A stretch of 64,000 bases of DNA from Portulaca oleracea (taxonomy: Eukaryota > Streptophyta > Magnoliopsida > Caryophyllales > Portulacaceae), in contig CM055877.1 in assembly GCA_029582165.1 (NCBI GenBank), positions 40,892,749 to 40,956,748 on the forward strand. The letters are read 5' to 3'. Under the pieces are notes generated by a model. That model ran no database searches. It was not told the origin of the DNA and saw only the letters and a list, made by a program, of their open reading frames with translations. Each line of letters begins with the position of its first letter. The first letter of the stretch is position 1. The position numbers were made by a program, and so were the translations under genes. This document shows, one piece after another, positions 10,880-20,044 of the stretch.

Positions 10880-11570
10880 TTCATCCCAGGTCATCAAATT
10901 TTGAAGACTTTCCTAGTCAACAAACTCCAAGACTTTCAAGTCAACAAACTTTAAGGACTTACAATTTAGCAAATTCAAGACTCACAAGTCAAAGTCCAAG
11001 ACTGTCAAGTCAAAGACTCTCAAGTCACCAAAGTTAAAGACTCCCAAGTCAATCAAATAAAGGACTTTCAAGTCAACAAATTTTAAGACTCTTAAGCTAC
11101 CAGGTCCCTTGACTGCCAAGTCAACAACAAGGCAAAGACTTCCAAGTCAGTCAAATCTCGCATCAACAAGTTTCTTGATTCCTAAGTCAATAAAATGAAA
11201 GACTTACAAGTTAACCAAATTCAAATCAACAAAACACAAGGACTCACAAGTCAAAGAAAAAACCACGACTCCCAAGTCAATACAGTTCGAGATTTCCATG
11301 TCAACAAAACATACGACTCCCAAGTCAGCAAATCCAAAGACTTTGCTGGTCAACAAACTTCAAGACTCTTAAATCATCAAACTCACCGACTTCTAAGTCA
11401 TCAAAAATTGAAGACTTCCAAGTCAGCCAAATTTCAGACTACCAAGTCGTCAAAACCAAATTTGAAAGACTTTTACATCATCACAATGAAGACTCTCAAG
11501 TCAAAAGTACAAGAAATAGACAGATTTCCAAGTCATTATGACTGTAGGCTTCAAGCCGCACTCTAGCTTG
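10880..11570 (+). repeat. Short-unit tandem array (AAGTCAACAAA-GACT, about 18-20 bp)
   Basis: The words GACTCCCAAGTCA, CAAGTCAACAAA and AAGACTTTCAAGTCA recur roughly every 18-22 bases for nearly 700 bases. ORFs read from it (10840-11566) are low-complexity artefacts. It lies between the gag gene and a second repeat array inside the gag-only element. Confidence 0.85.
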
Positions 11571-11984
11571 CCAAGATCTTCATGTCAGTGGTTGGCTTCA
11601 AGTCAGCACCATCAATAAAATATTCAGGCTGACAACTTCCTTCAAGCATGCAATATGGGGGCATCTTAACCGTGTTGGTTGAATGCTACTCCAAGACAAC
11701 GCCATTGTCCTTCAAATAAAGCGGCACTCTCCTTTGGCTAAGTGGTAGACTCTTTCAAGATGGCAATATCGACGTCTCATTCAGGTCAATACTGGGGGCA
11801 AGCTAGCGGGCGATGTCCTCATGTCCATCCATGACGCTCACAACCAAGAAAATGTTTAGCTCACTTGTCATGGATCTTCAGAAGAAATTCTGGTAGCTCG
11901 TCATGACTCAATAAAGAATTCAAGTCCTCTCTTCATAACCTGTAGACGGCGGAAGGTCCATGAGTAGTAGGCGACGACGCTATC
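11571..11984. other. Non-coding stretch of the gag-only element
   Basis: No ORF, repeat array or recognised motif is seen. The sequence links the two repeat arrays. Confidence 0.5.
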
Positions 11985-12720
11985 GACTCTGTTGGTTCTG
12001 AAAAGAGACACCTCAAAGATGTCTAATACATCAGAACATCCCCGAGGAGTAAACGTGATGATGACTCTGTCGACCCAGGTCAGTTCTAAAAAGAGAAATC
12101 TCAGAGATGTCTAATGCATCAGAACGTCCCCGAGGAGTAAACCCCACGATGACTCTGTCGACCCAGACTCTACTGCCGTTTTGAAGAGAGTTGTCCAGGA
12201 CAACTCTACGACAGTAAGCTGAGGAGTATTCCACTCAAGGTCAGGCGATGACTCAGTCGACCCAGACAGTCCTGAAGAGAGTAAGTCTGTGACCACTCTA
12301 CGTCAGTACGCTGAGGAGTATTCCATATGTGGCGAAGCAACGACTCTGTCGACCCAAACTCTACTGGTGTTTTTGAGAGAGTTGTCTAGGACAACTCTGC
12401 GCCAGTAAGTTGATGAGTATTTCACTTGAGGCCCGGCGATGACTTAGTCGAAGCAGACAGTTCTGAATAGAGTAAGTCTGTGACCACTCCACATCAGAAC
12501 ATTACTGAGGAGTGTTCCACTTGTGATGAAGCCATGACTCCGTCGACCCAAGTCAGTTCTGAAAAGAGACACCTCAAAGATGTCTAATACATCAGAACGT
12601 CCCCGAGGAGTAAACCCGATGATGACTTCCGTCGACCCAGGTCAGTTCTGAAAAGAGACACCTCAGAGATGTCTAATACATCAGAACGTCCCCGAGGAGT
12701 AAACACGATGACGACTCTGC
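11985..12720 (+). repeat. Complex tandem repeats with GTCGACCCA and CCCCGAGGAGTA words
   Basis: Two interleaved unit types of about 70-90 bp occur. Type A (GAGATGTCTAATACATCAGA, then CGTCCCCGAGGAGTAAAC) appears near 11995, 12090, 12575 and 12660. Type B, at 12165-12540, contains a self-complementary AGAGTTGTCC / GGACAACTCT hairpin (about 12186-12206 and 12379-12399) and TGAGGAGTATTCCA. All units share GTCGACCCA. The array is non-coding. Confidence 0.8.
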
Positions 12721-13499
12721 ATACCCCAAGAGAAGTATCTAGACCACTACGCCAAGACGACGGCGAGAGACAAGAAACTGGCGATGACAAAAATCAACCT
12801 CAAGAAGACCGTAGTAGTCAAGATAAATTATTTCCTGCACCAAAAAGAAAAAAAAAAGAGCATAACAAAAAAAAAAGAAAATTGAATATGGAAAAAATAC
12901 AACAATTGCGTGCACAGTTGATAATGCCATCCACAATGTTTTTCTTTTTCCATCTCTTTTATTTTATCAGGTGGGACCTACTCTAAAGTGAAAAAAAAAG
13001 TAACATGAAAAGGGGGAACTTTCACGTGGAGGATTAAATAGGGGAAGAGTAAATTGTGGCTTTTCTTTTGTTGGTAATTGATTTTGTGTCTCATCCAACG
13101 AAAGTTGACTCCAAGAGACAATTATTTAATCAATTTATTACAATTTTATGCCCACACTTTTCTCTCTCACCAGTCTTCTTCTCTGACACTGTATTTGTCG
13201 CGTTCATTTGCCCTTCCCATGGCTTCTGCCATAAAAACTCCATGGAAGTACCGAAAAAAAAATTCCATGGACCTTTCTCTACCATGAAATCTGGGGACAA
13301 AAGCTCATAAAATAGAGGCGTCTGGCCTGCAATTTTTTTTTTTTTAAAAGAAAAAAAAAAGAATCCGGAGTTATGGAGCAACAAGATAGTTGGGAGGTTC
13401 AAATCTACAGATCAAGAGAGAAAGAGAGAGAGGAAGAGCACAACAGAAAGCGTGTGAACAAGCTGCTAATTAAGTCTGTCATGCATTGCAGTTAACTTT
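12721..13499. other. Non-coding, A-rich stretch of the gag-only element
   Basis: It contains A-rich tracts near 12840-12900 and 13330-13365 and a GA-rich patch at 13405-13440. ORFs of 84-105 codons on both strands look like chance frames. No domain is recognised. Confidence 0.5.
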
Positions 13500-13950
13500 A
13501 TCTTCACCCTCATCTTCTCCCTCCCAGGAAGCACGAGAAAAGAAACATAAAGCCTCCTCAACTCGGCAGTCCGACTCGTCCTCCACGACTCGCTCCGAGA
13601 ACCTGTCCGGGGTGGTGCAAGACGGAGAGAGCGAGATCGACTCGATTTAGACCCCAATCCAAGCGGTCGGGCTGGGCGACCCGAACCTGAAAGTCCGACA
13701 AGTGCCAGGCCGAGTCGACCTAGGCGAGTTCAGCGTCGAATGTGAGCTAGGTGGTGGCGGACGAGGAGGTCGCCTCCTGCCTGTTGATGCTGTCAAAGTA
13801 CCAACACACGACCTGGTTGAATCGAAGAGAGCGAAGAAGGCAATTGGAAAAGGTGCAAGATAAGCAGGACACAGCTACAGGGTGTAGGTGTAGGTGGGCA
13901 CGATGCAAGCATTTTATAAGGTGGCGGTCATCGTTTTGGTTTTAGGGTTA
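13500..13950 (+). pseudogene. GC-rich segment, possible captured C2H2 (ZAT-type) zinc-finger gene fragment
   Basis: Base composition jumps to clearly GC-rich compared with the AT-rich element around it. One frame reads SENLSGVVQDGESEIDS near 13590-13645. Another reads ADEEVASCLLMLS at about 13754-13795. Plant ZAT-type C2H2 proteins carry, in this order, a VVQDRESETES-like motif and an EEDVAxCLMMLSRD-like L-box. The order and spacing fit, with frameshifts between. No QALGGH zinc finger itself is present. It could be transduplicated host sequence, or a chance match in GC-rich DNA. Confidence 0.35.
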
Positions 13951-14240
13951 ACTTAAATTTGTGCCTAATGGGCTTTGTTGTGAAAAGAAAAATTAATTAA
14001 CATGCCCAAAAGGTGTTGGATCATCAGACATGAAGCTCCAGGCCTCCAAAGTTCAGAAACCCACCAATTATGCATTCGGTTGACTTTATAAATTCAATAA
14101 AGCTTTGGCAAGTACATATGTAATTATTTATATTGAAAGTTGAAACAATATATGAAATTAAGTCACAGATGCGATCCTGGCCACATTCAAGTCTCGAGAG
14201 TCGACCGCATCATAAAACAAGAAGTGTAGTTGTGGCCAAC

Positions 14241-14255
14241 TTTCGAGGGGGCATT
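14241..14255 (+). other. Polypurine tract of the gag-only element
   Basis: TTTCGAGGGGGCATT immediately precedes the right LTR. Confidence 0.7.
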
Positions 14256-15226
14256 TGTAGAAGACAAAAATTTTTCGACCAATTAAAAAATGACACGTGG
14301 ACAATAAATTAAATTTATTCGGCCAATTATTATTTGCCGCATGTTAAATTAATTACGACGGTCCATTTAATTAAATTTTAAATGGAAATGCATCCTGGCC
14401 AATAATATCATGACACGTGTCAAAGATGATGCACAAAATTTTAATTATTTCTTTATTTAAAGTTAAAGGAATAATTAATTAATTTGGGCCCAAGCCAAAA
14501 GCCCGACTCAAACCCTAGGCCTCCAGAACCTATAAATAGGGGTCCTCTCCCTCATTTTCAACACACTCTGCAGTCTACCCCGGCGGTATTCGACATTCTG
14601 CACTCCAGAGGCTTCAGAAGATCAAACTGCCAGCAGTCCCCAGCTACCAAGCGCCAAGGATCAAAGTCTGCAAAAGCTCAAGATCGAGTCTCCAAGCCTC
14701 TACTGCATCGAGATCAAGAACTGCTTCAGAGTTCTTCAGCAAGACCTGCAAAGCCTTCAGAAGATCGAACTGCAGACGCCCTCCAACTACCAAGCACCAA
14801 GGACCAACGTCGGCTAGATCAACAACTTCTGTTCTTCACATCAAAGACTGCAGTCGTCTTCCTCGTCTGGTTCATCAATCGAGATTAAGCACTAAGCCCT
14901 CGCATCCAAGAACCAGGAGAACTACAATCAACAGTCAACATTCAGACGGTTAAACTTCGAGCGCACTCGGCCTACCAAGCACTAAGGGGATCAACGCCAA
15001 GACATTCATTTCAAGAACTCGCAAGAATTCTTCACTAAACTCGCTCGAGATCGAGATCAAGCGCCGCGCTTCTACCACCCAAGTATCAGGAGATCGAATC
15101 AGAGGACTACTTTATTGTATTTAACACAGAGATTGTACCCGCATCTATTCAAATATTAATACAAATTAATTTGTTTCTCATATTTCTTGTCTTTATTTAT
15201 TTCAAGGCTCGAAATTTGTGTTTACA
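14256..15226 (+). repeat. 3' LTR of the gag-only element
   Basis: The 971-bp LTR begins TGTAGAAGAC and ends GTGTTTACA. It nearly matches the left LTR except at the CCAATTATTATTTGCC site and in a dense cluster of 1-4 bp losses at about 14960-15080. Confidence 0.92.
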
Positions 15227-15231
15227 ATTGT

Positions 15232-15580
15232 AATCAGGAGTAGAATTATATAGCATTTCATAGGGAGTCTTAAAATTAATGACAGAGTTGGGAGTCCTAT
15301 TGATCAAGTAAGTAGCAGTTAGGATGCAATCACCCCAAAACTTCAATGGGAGCCTAGCTTGAATTAATAAAGATCTAGCAACTTACAAGATATGCTTGTG
15401 CTTTCTCTCTACAATCCCATTTTGTTGTTGTCTTTCAACACATGAGGTTTGATGTAGAACACCATTTTGAGCATAAAAGGAATTTGCATGATTATCACAA
15501 AATTCTTGCCCATTATCAGTTCTAATAATTCTGACCACAGCACCAAACTATTTTGTGACAAAAGATACAAAATTCTCAAG
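15232..15580 (-). pseudogene. Copia integrase middle segment, stranded between two insertions
   Basis: The minus strand reads LENFVSFVTK, RTDNGQEF (second catalytic Asp), QQQNGIVERKHKHIL (catalytic Glu) and TYLINRTPNSV. That is the copia integrase core between the two insertion points. Two in-frame stops occur (after VTK and after HIL). It continues exactly into 6955 on the left and, apart from a few lost bases, into 27010 on the right. Confidence 0.9.
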
Positions 15581-15582
15581 CA

Positions 15583-17512
15583 ACCCCTCCATGCTAAAAC
15601 CTTGCTTGTCCCCAAGCAAGTACTAGACTCAAAACTAGGAAAAACGGACTCAAAAAAGAGAAAAAGAAAAGAGGGACTCGAACATCCTATGTACAAGCCC
15701 CCTCAGGTAAGCCATAACAGAACTCTCAAGCAACTTGGTCCATCAAAACATAGCCCAAAAGCGATTAAACATTTTAGCACAAGGTAGAGGGAGATTTTCG
15801 AAAAGGATTTAGGGGAATCACACCATCAAGATTAAATTAGTCACCCTTCCGTCACCGAATCAGTGAGAGAACACATGTATGAGTATGAAACTAAAACGGT
15901 TGAGATCAATCCTCACTTTTGGGGATGTGGAAACACTCCTCTCATGTGTTTTCAAAATGAGTTCGATGTTCGGTTCTCTCAATACTCTAGCCTAGGAAAC
16001 AATCTACCATATGCTTGATGATCATCTCGATTCTCTACCGCTATATGCAAAATGAAAATGACAATCAAGAGGTCTTTGAAAGGGTTGTAACGGGGCTAAG
16101 GTTAGGGGTAAGGGACGGAAAATATTTGGATAAGTGGAGCTCGAAGCCAAGCTTGGAGTTATACTTTTCCAACCTCACCCAATGTTATTGAACCTTACTC
16201 GCCCATAAACAATCATAACAATCCCGAAACATTTATTAGAAACCGCCTCTTTACTAGACTCCTCACTTGCCATCACACTTGTGCTTTTTTTTTTATTTAT
16301 TTGCTATCGGACTATTTTCTCTCTTCTTTTTCGAAGCAAGTGATTGGCAAGTGTGAATCATATGAAAAATTAAGTACAAAACTTGGCGGGCTTTACTACA
16401 TAATCACTACATTGATACTACATAAGTGAGAAAAACCTCATCACTTCCTATTCATGACTCTCCCAACAAATTGTTTTGCGAATGTATTCACAAGCAACCC
16501 CCCATCAACCACACTCAATATACTCCAAGCAATAGCTTAAGGTAGGAAGATATGTCATTGGCCAAGGCTATAATCTCGGTTTATTCCAAGAAAACGGAGT
16601 ACTCAAAGGCTAAATAAGGGTTAAAGGCGGAGAATTACATGAATAGGGTGGCTATTTGGCTATGTAGCTACAATAAGTGCGAATGAATGCCTCAATCATG
16701 TTGTCAATGCATGATGCAAAATGCAGTTTCAAAGAGATGAAAAACAAGTTCTAGAGATCGCAACCAAGGTTGAGTCACACATGGAAATATGAGACTAATG
16801 AAAATGATTAGTCATTTTTGGCTTAGCGGTCTCACAGGTTTGTGCTCAACAACCAATCAAAGAACATACACATACAAATGCTAAGCTCACATCAAAGGGT
16901 CAAGAAGGGCAATAAATCTTCACTATCAAGATGTAATCCCAAATCAAGATGTTTTCGAAATTCATTTTCAAATCTTTGAATCACTAACGGGCTACGCAAA
17001 GGCCAAACAAAGCTACAAGAAATACTACCTAGCTTACAATCATCACTGGAGGCTTACCTAACCTAATCCTAAAGCTATTCTAATTTTTTTTCTTTTTTTT
17101 TTGCATGATTTTTCTAATTTTTTTTGGCTTTTCTTTGATTTTTTTTTTCTAATCTAACTGGATGAACTAAATGCAACTAAACTAAATGCAACCTACATAC
17201 TTAAATGATTACCTATGAAGAAAAGCAAGAAAAAGGAGGAAAAAAAAGGAAAGAAAGGACACACCTAGACTAATGAAACACCACTATATGCTATGCAAAC
17301 TATATGCATGATGCAAAGATATGTACAAATGTATATACACAAGTTATTCTCCCAAAAACTATCACCCATATCGAAACATGGCAACCAAATCAATCAAGAC
17401 AACCACATCACACAAAACTAACCAACCCCTCCATGCTAGGACACAGCATTGTCCTTAATGCTAAATAGAAGCAAACAATCATAGGGGGGAAGGAAAAACC
17501 AATTAACAAACA
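15583..17512 (-). other. 3' non-coding region of the Athila-like element with two polypurine modules
   Basis: No coding frame survives here. On the minus strand the sequence TAGCATGGAGGGGTT occurs at about 15580-15597 and again near 17424-17440, each preceded by a GGACAA word 15-25 bases upstream. A T-rich patch lies at 17085-17155. The distal copy is the polypurine tract expected next to the 3' LTR. The proximal copy may be a second initiation site or a duplication relic. Confidence 0.6.
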
Positions 17513-18832
17513 TCACGCATCAGGAGGGGGCGGAGGGTAAGGGTAAGGTATCTGGGCTCCATGGCTCTCAAACCAACCACGCATCGCGGATAAGCACTCG
17601 CTCATATTAGTCAAATGCTGATTTTGCGACGCAATCATGCCCCGAAGCTCGCAGGTTCGACGGACATACTCCTTAAGGGAGGTTTGCTCGTCGCGGATCT
17701 CGCGAAGTGCAGTAGAAAAGTCATCCATGTTGAAAGCGTGGGAGGAGGAAGGGCCAGGTGACTGAGGGGATTGGGGTTCATCATGGTTGGACTCAGGATC
17801 ATACACAATAAGGTCTAGGGGAGCTGGGTCTCCATCCCCTCCCGGTAGGAAGGAGAAGTTGGCCTGGTTTTGGATAGTCGTTCGGGCAACATTGGGCAAC
17901 TGTATGAGCTGCCGATTAGGGTACCTCTAGTAAATGCTACCACCCCTAGAAACAATAAAGAGCATGGTGGTCAAGGCGTTCTGGTCAAGCCTCTCAGACC
18001 CGGGGATCCTAAACTCCTCATTTGGTATGACCTCTAGAGATTTTGCAATCCTAGTGACAATTTCCCCGCAGGTAATCTTACCCTTTTTCCTATTAGCTAT
18101 CTCTTGAAGATGTGTAATTAAGAAAGAGCCAGGGTCCATCTGCCTACCCTCATACATGTTCTTCATGAAAAACAACTCCGCCACCCGAGGCACATTCATG
18201 CTATCATCTCTCGTGAAAAAGCTCGTCGCGAAGATTCGTTGAGCCAATCTAATCACGGGGTTCTTGATTTCAGTCGCCTTTGACCTACTAGAGTCAAATT
18301 GTGACTCCCCGGAGATCATTTCCCAGAAAGAATCCGGGTCATACCTCGGAGGCACACGACGCTCACTAGCATCAAGGGGACGGGGGAGGTGGAACATGCT
18401 GTTGAAGGTACTCAAATTCAATTGATAATCTTGGCCACGCAAACGGAACCTAATGACCCCCTCTTGGCAATTACGCCCACTTTGAACCTCGGTGTAGAGG
18501 GTGCTCAAAAACTCCAAAGTCAAGTCCGAATAGGAAGGTTCTTTGATAACTAGGTAATCACCCATCCCCCCTCTAGCAAACAACCACATAATGTCATTCA
18601 AAACACACATGGCTTGCAACAAAGCATCATCAACATATCAAGTAGCAACAAAACCACGGGTTCTCAAACGCAAGTAATTGGCAGTATGCATTGGGCTATT
18701 GAAATGAAAAGGGATAGGATCATTACCTTGCTCCATAGCGGCGCGGTTTGCGGCTCGTTGAGCACGAAGCTTCCTCGGATTTGGTGCGTTGGAGGACCCA
18801 GCAGCATCGGTTCTTCTTTTTTTGGGTGCCAT
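17513..18832 (-). pseudogene. Athila third ORF (ATHILA ORF-1 type / plant transposon protein)
   Basis: A single frame of 440 codons runs from ATG at 18832 to the stop at 17513 with only two in-frame stops (about 18635 and 17928). The N-terminus is basic (MAPKKRR, a possible nuclear signal). The middle has FLSTLYTEVQ, IRFRLRGQDYQLNLSTFN and FHLPRPLD, which recall the PF03078 ATHILA family from memory. The C-terminus has a helical stretch (STALREIRDEQTSLKEY) and a proline-rich end. The role of this ORF in Athila elements is unsettled, and it lies where envelope-like genes sit. No membrane segment is visible here. It is much better preserved than the pol gene next to it. Confidence 0.7.
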
Positions 18833-19239
18833 GGAAACTCAAAGATCCAACAATGGTATATTTGGAAAAATAGAAGTGAAGAGTAATGGGAATGGTGTGC
18901 GTTGGGTTCGAATTGGTGGATGTGGTGGTGGTGCTTGTGGGTCGAATAGGGGCGAGGGTGTGCGTTGGGTTCGAATGGTGTGGTGGTTAGGGTTGGGTGA
19001 GTGTTGGGTGAAAGGTGGGTTGAATCTGTGAGGGGGGAAGATGGGTGAAGGAAGAAGGAAGAAAGAGTTTAGGGTTTGTGAAGAAGGAAGAAAAGGAGGA
19101 TTAGAATGGGGATGGTGAGAAAGAATGAGAATGGAGGTGGGTTTTAAGGCTAGGGCTCGAAAAATAGGTGAAAGAAGAAGGAAGAAAGAATGAATAGAGT
19201 GAGAAAAGGGGGAAAAACGAAGGGGGCTCTGCGCAGGCC
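18833..19239 (-). other. Leader between hairpin cluster and third ORF
   Basis: It has purine-rich GAAGAAGGAAGAAAGAG words (plus strand 19050-19195) and a direct repeat of GTGTGCGTTGGGTTCGAAT (18895-18915 and 18958-18976). No clear TATA box is seen. It could be an untranslated leader for the third ORF. Confidence 0.45.
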
Positions 19240-19560
19240 AACCGCCACGGTCCGTGGCTCCAACCACGGGCAGCCCGTGGTTGGCGCTGGTCCGCCATAC
19301 AGGCGCTGCTTTTTGTTTCGAATTTCCAGCCACCACGGTCCGTGGTGAAAACCTCGGGCAGCCCGTGGTTGGCGCTGGTTCTGGGAGTTTTTAATTTTTT
19401 TTTAATTTTTTTAACAAATTTCCAGCCACCACGGTCTGTGGCTTCCACCACGGGTGGCCCGTGGTTGGCGATGGAAAACGAATTTTCTTCAACGAATGAA
19501 GTCCAGGATACCACGGTCCATGGCTTCCACCACGGGCAGCCCGTGGTTGGCCCTGGAACA
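19240..19560. repeat. Four tandem double-hairpin modules (CCACGG-CCGTGG / CCACGGGC-GCCCGTGG)
   Basis: Each module has a small palindrome CCACGGTCCGTGG, about six spacer bases, a larger one CCACGGGCAGCCCGTGG, then TTGGCGCTGG. Copies start at 19245, 19333, 19429 and 19511, spaced 82-96 bases. Copies 2-4 carry a few substitutions, some of which break stems. The same module occurs in this element's LTR (26708-26743) and, altered, in the LTRs of the other Athila family (33668-33684, 44098-44133). Confidence 0.85.
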
Positions 19561-20044
19561 TTATTTTGAGCTGGTTTTTGAAACGCCTTCCACACCCCTT
19601 TACTTCTATATTTTTTCACTCATGATTTTTTACCGTTCTTTTCTCCCACCACTCCCTCAAACTCTCATTTTTTTCTTAAGCCTTTTTAACTCAAGCGCTT
19701 TTCAATCATTAAACCATCAAAAACACCCTAGAAACTAACTCCTCCATGCTAATTTCCTTACTCGAACTCCACTCTTACACCCCCTCAAACTCTCTCTCTC
19801 TTTTTTTTCTACTCACAGATACTCACAAAAATCCACACTATACAAAAGAGAACACGGTTAAAACAAGAGAAAAATCAAAGGAAAGAAACAAAATGAAAAT
19901 GAAATGAACTAAGGGAAAAAAAAAACTAGGAAAGGGGAAAGAAAATGAAAAGGTAAGAAAAATAAACTCCTATAAAAGACAAAAAGAATGAAAGGGAAAG
20001 AGAAGTAATTAAAAAGCTTGGGTTGCCTCCCAAGAAGTGCTAAT
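19561..20044. other. Non-coding spacer after integrase with a third polypurine-like module
   Basis: The minus strand shows TAGCATGGAGGAGTTAG at about 19738-19754, a variant of the modules at 15583 and 17430. A-rich sequence follows at 19840-19990. No ORF is credible. Confidence 0.55.

Larger units (their letters stand above)
6961..15226 (+). mobile_element. Gag-only, Tat-like LTR element (TR-GAG type), non-autonomous
   Basis: LTRs at 6961-7942 and 14256-15226 are flanked by the 5-bp duplication ATTGT (6956-6960 and 15227-15231), which proves insertion into the copia integrase gene. A primer-binding site follows the left LTR and a purine-rich tract precedes the right one. The internal 6.3 kb codes only for a Gag-like protein (8026-10610, frameshifted). 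I see no protease, reverse transcriptase or integrase. The rest is tandem repeats and a GC-rich segment that may be a captured host gene. Such an element must have moved with enzymes from an autonomous relative. Confidence 0.9.

Noticed and set aside
10840..11566. ORFs of 65 and 123 codons rich in Ser, Gln and Lys
   Set aside because: They are encoded by the short-unit tandem array and have repeat-driven composition.
10880..12720. CRISPR-like arrays
   Set aside because: Repeats are degenerate and contiguous, without unique spacers of constant length, and the DNA is plant nuclear.
18839..19619. 165- and 172-codon minus-strand ORFs over the hairpin cluster
   Set aside because: RQPRAARGGSHGPW-type residues simply translate the palindromic modules, and the frame is not kept between copies.
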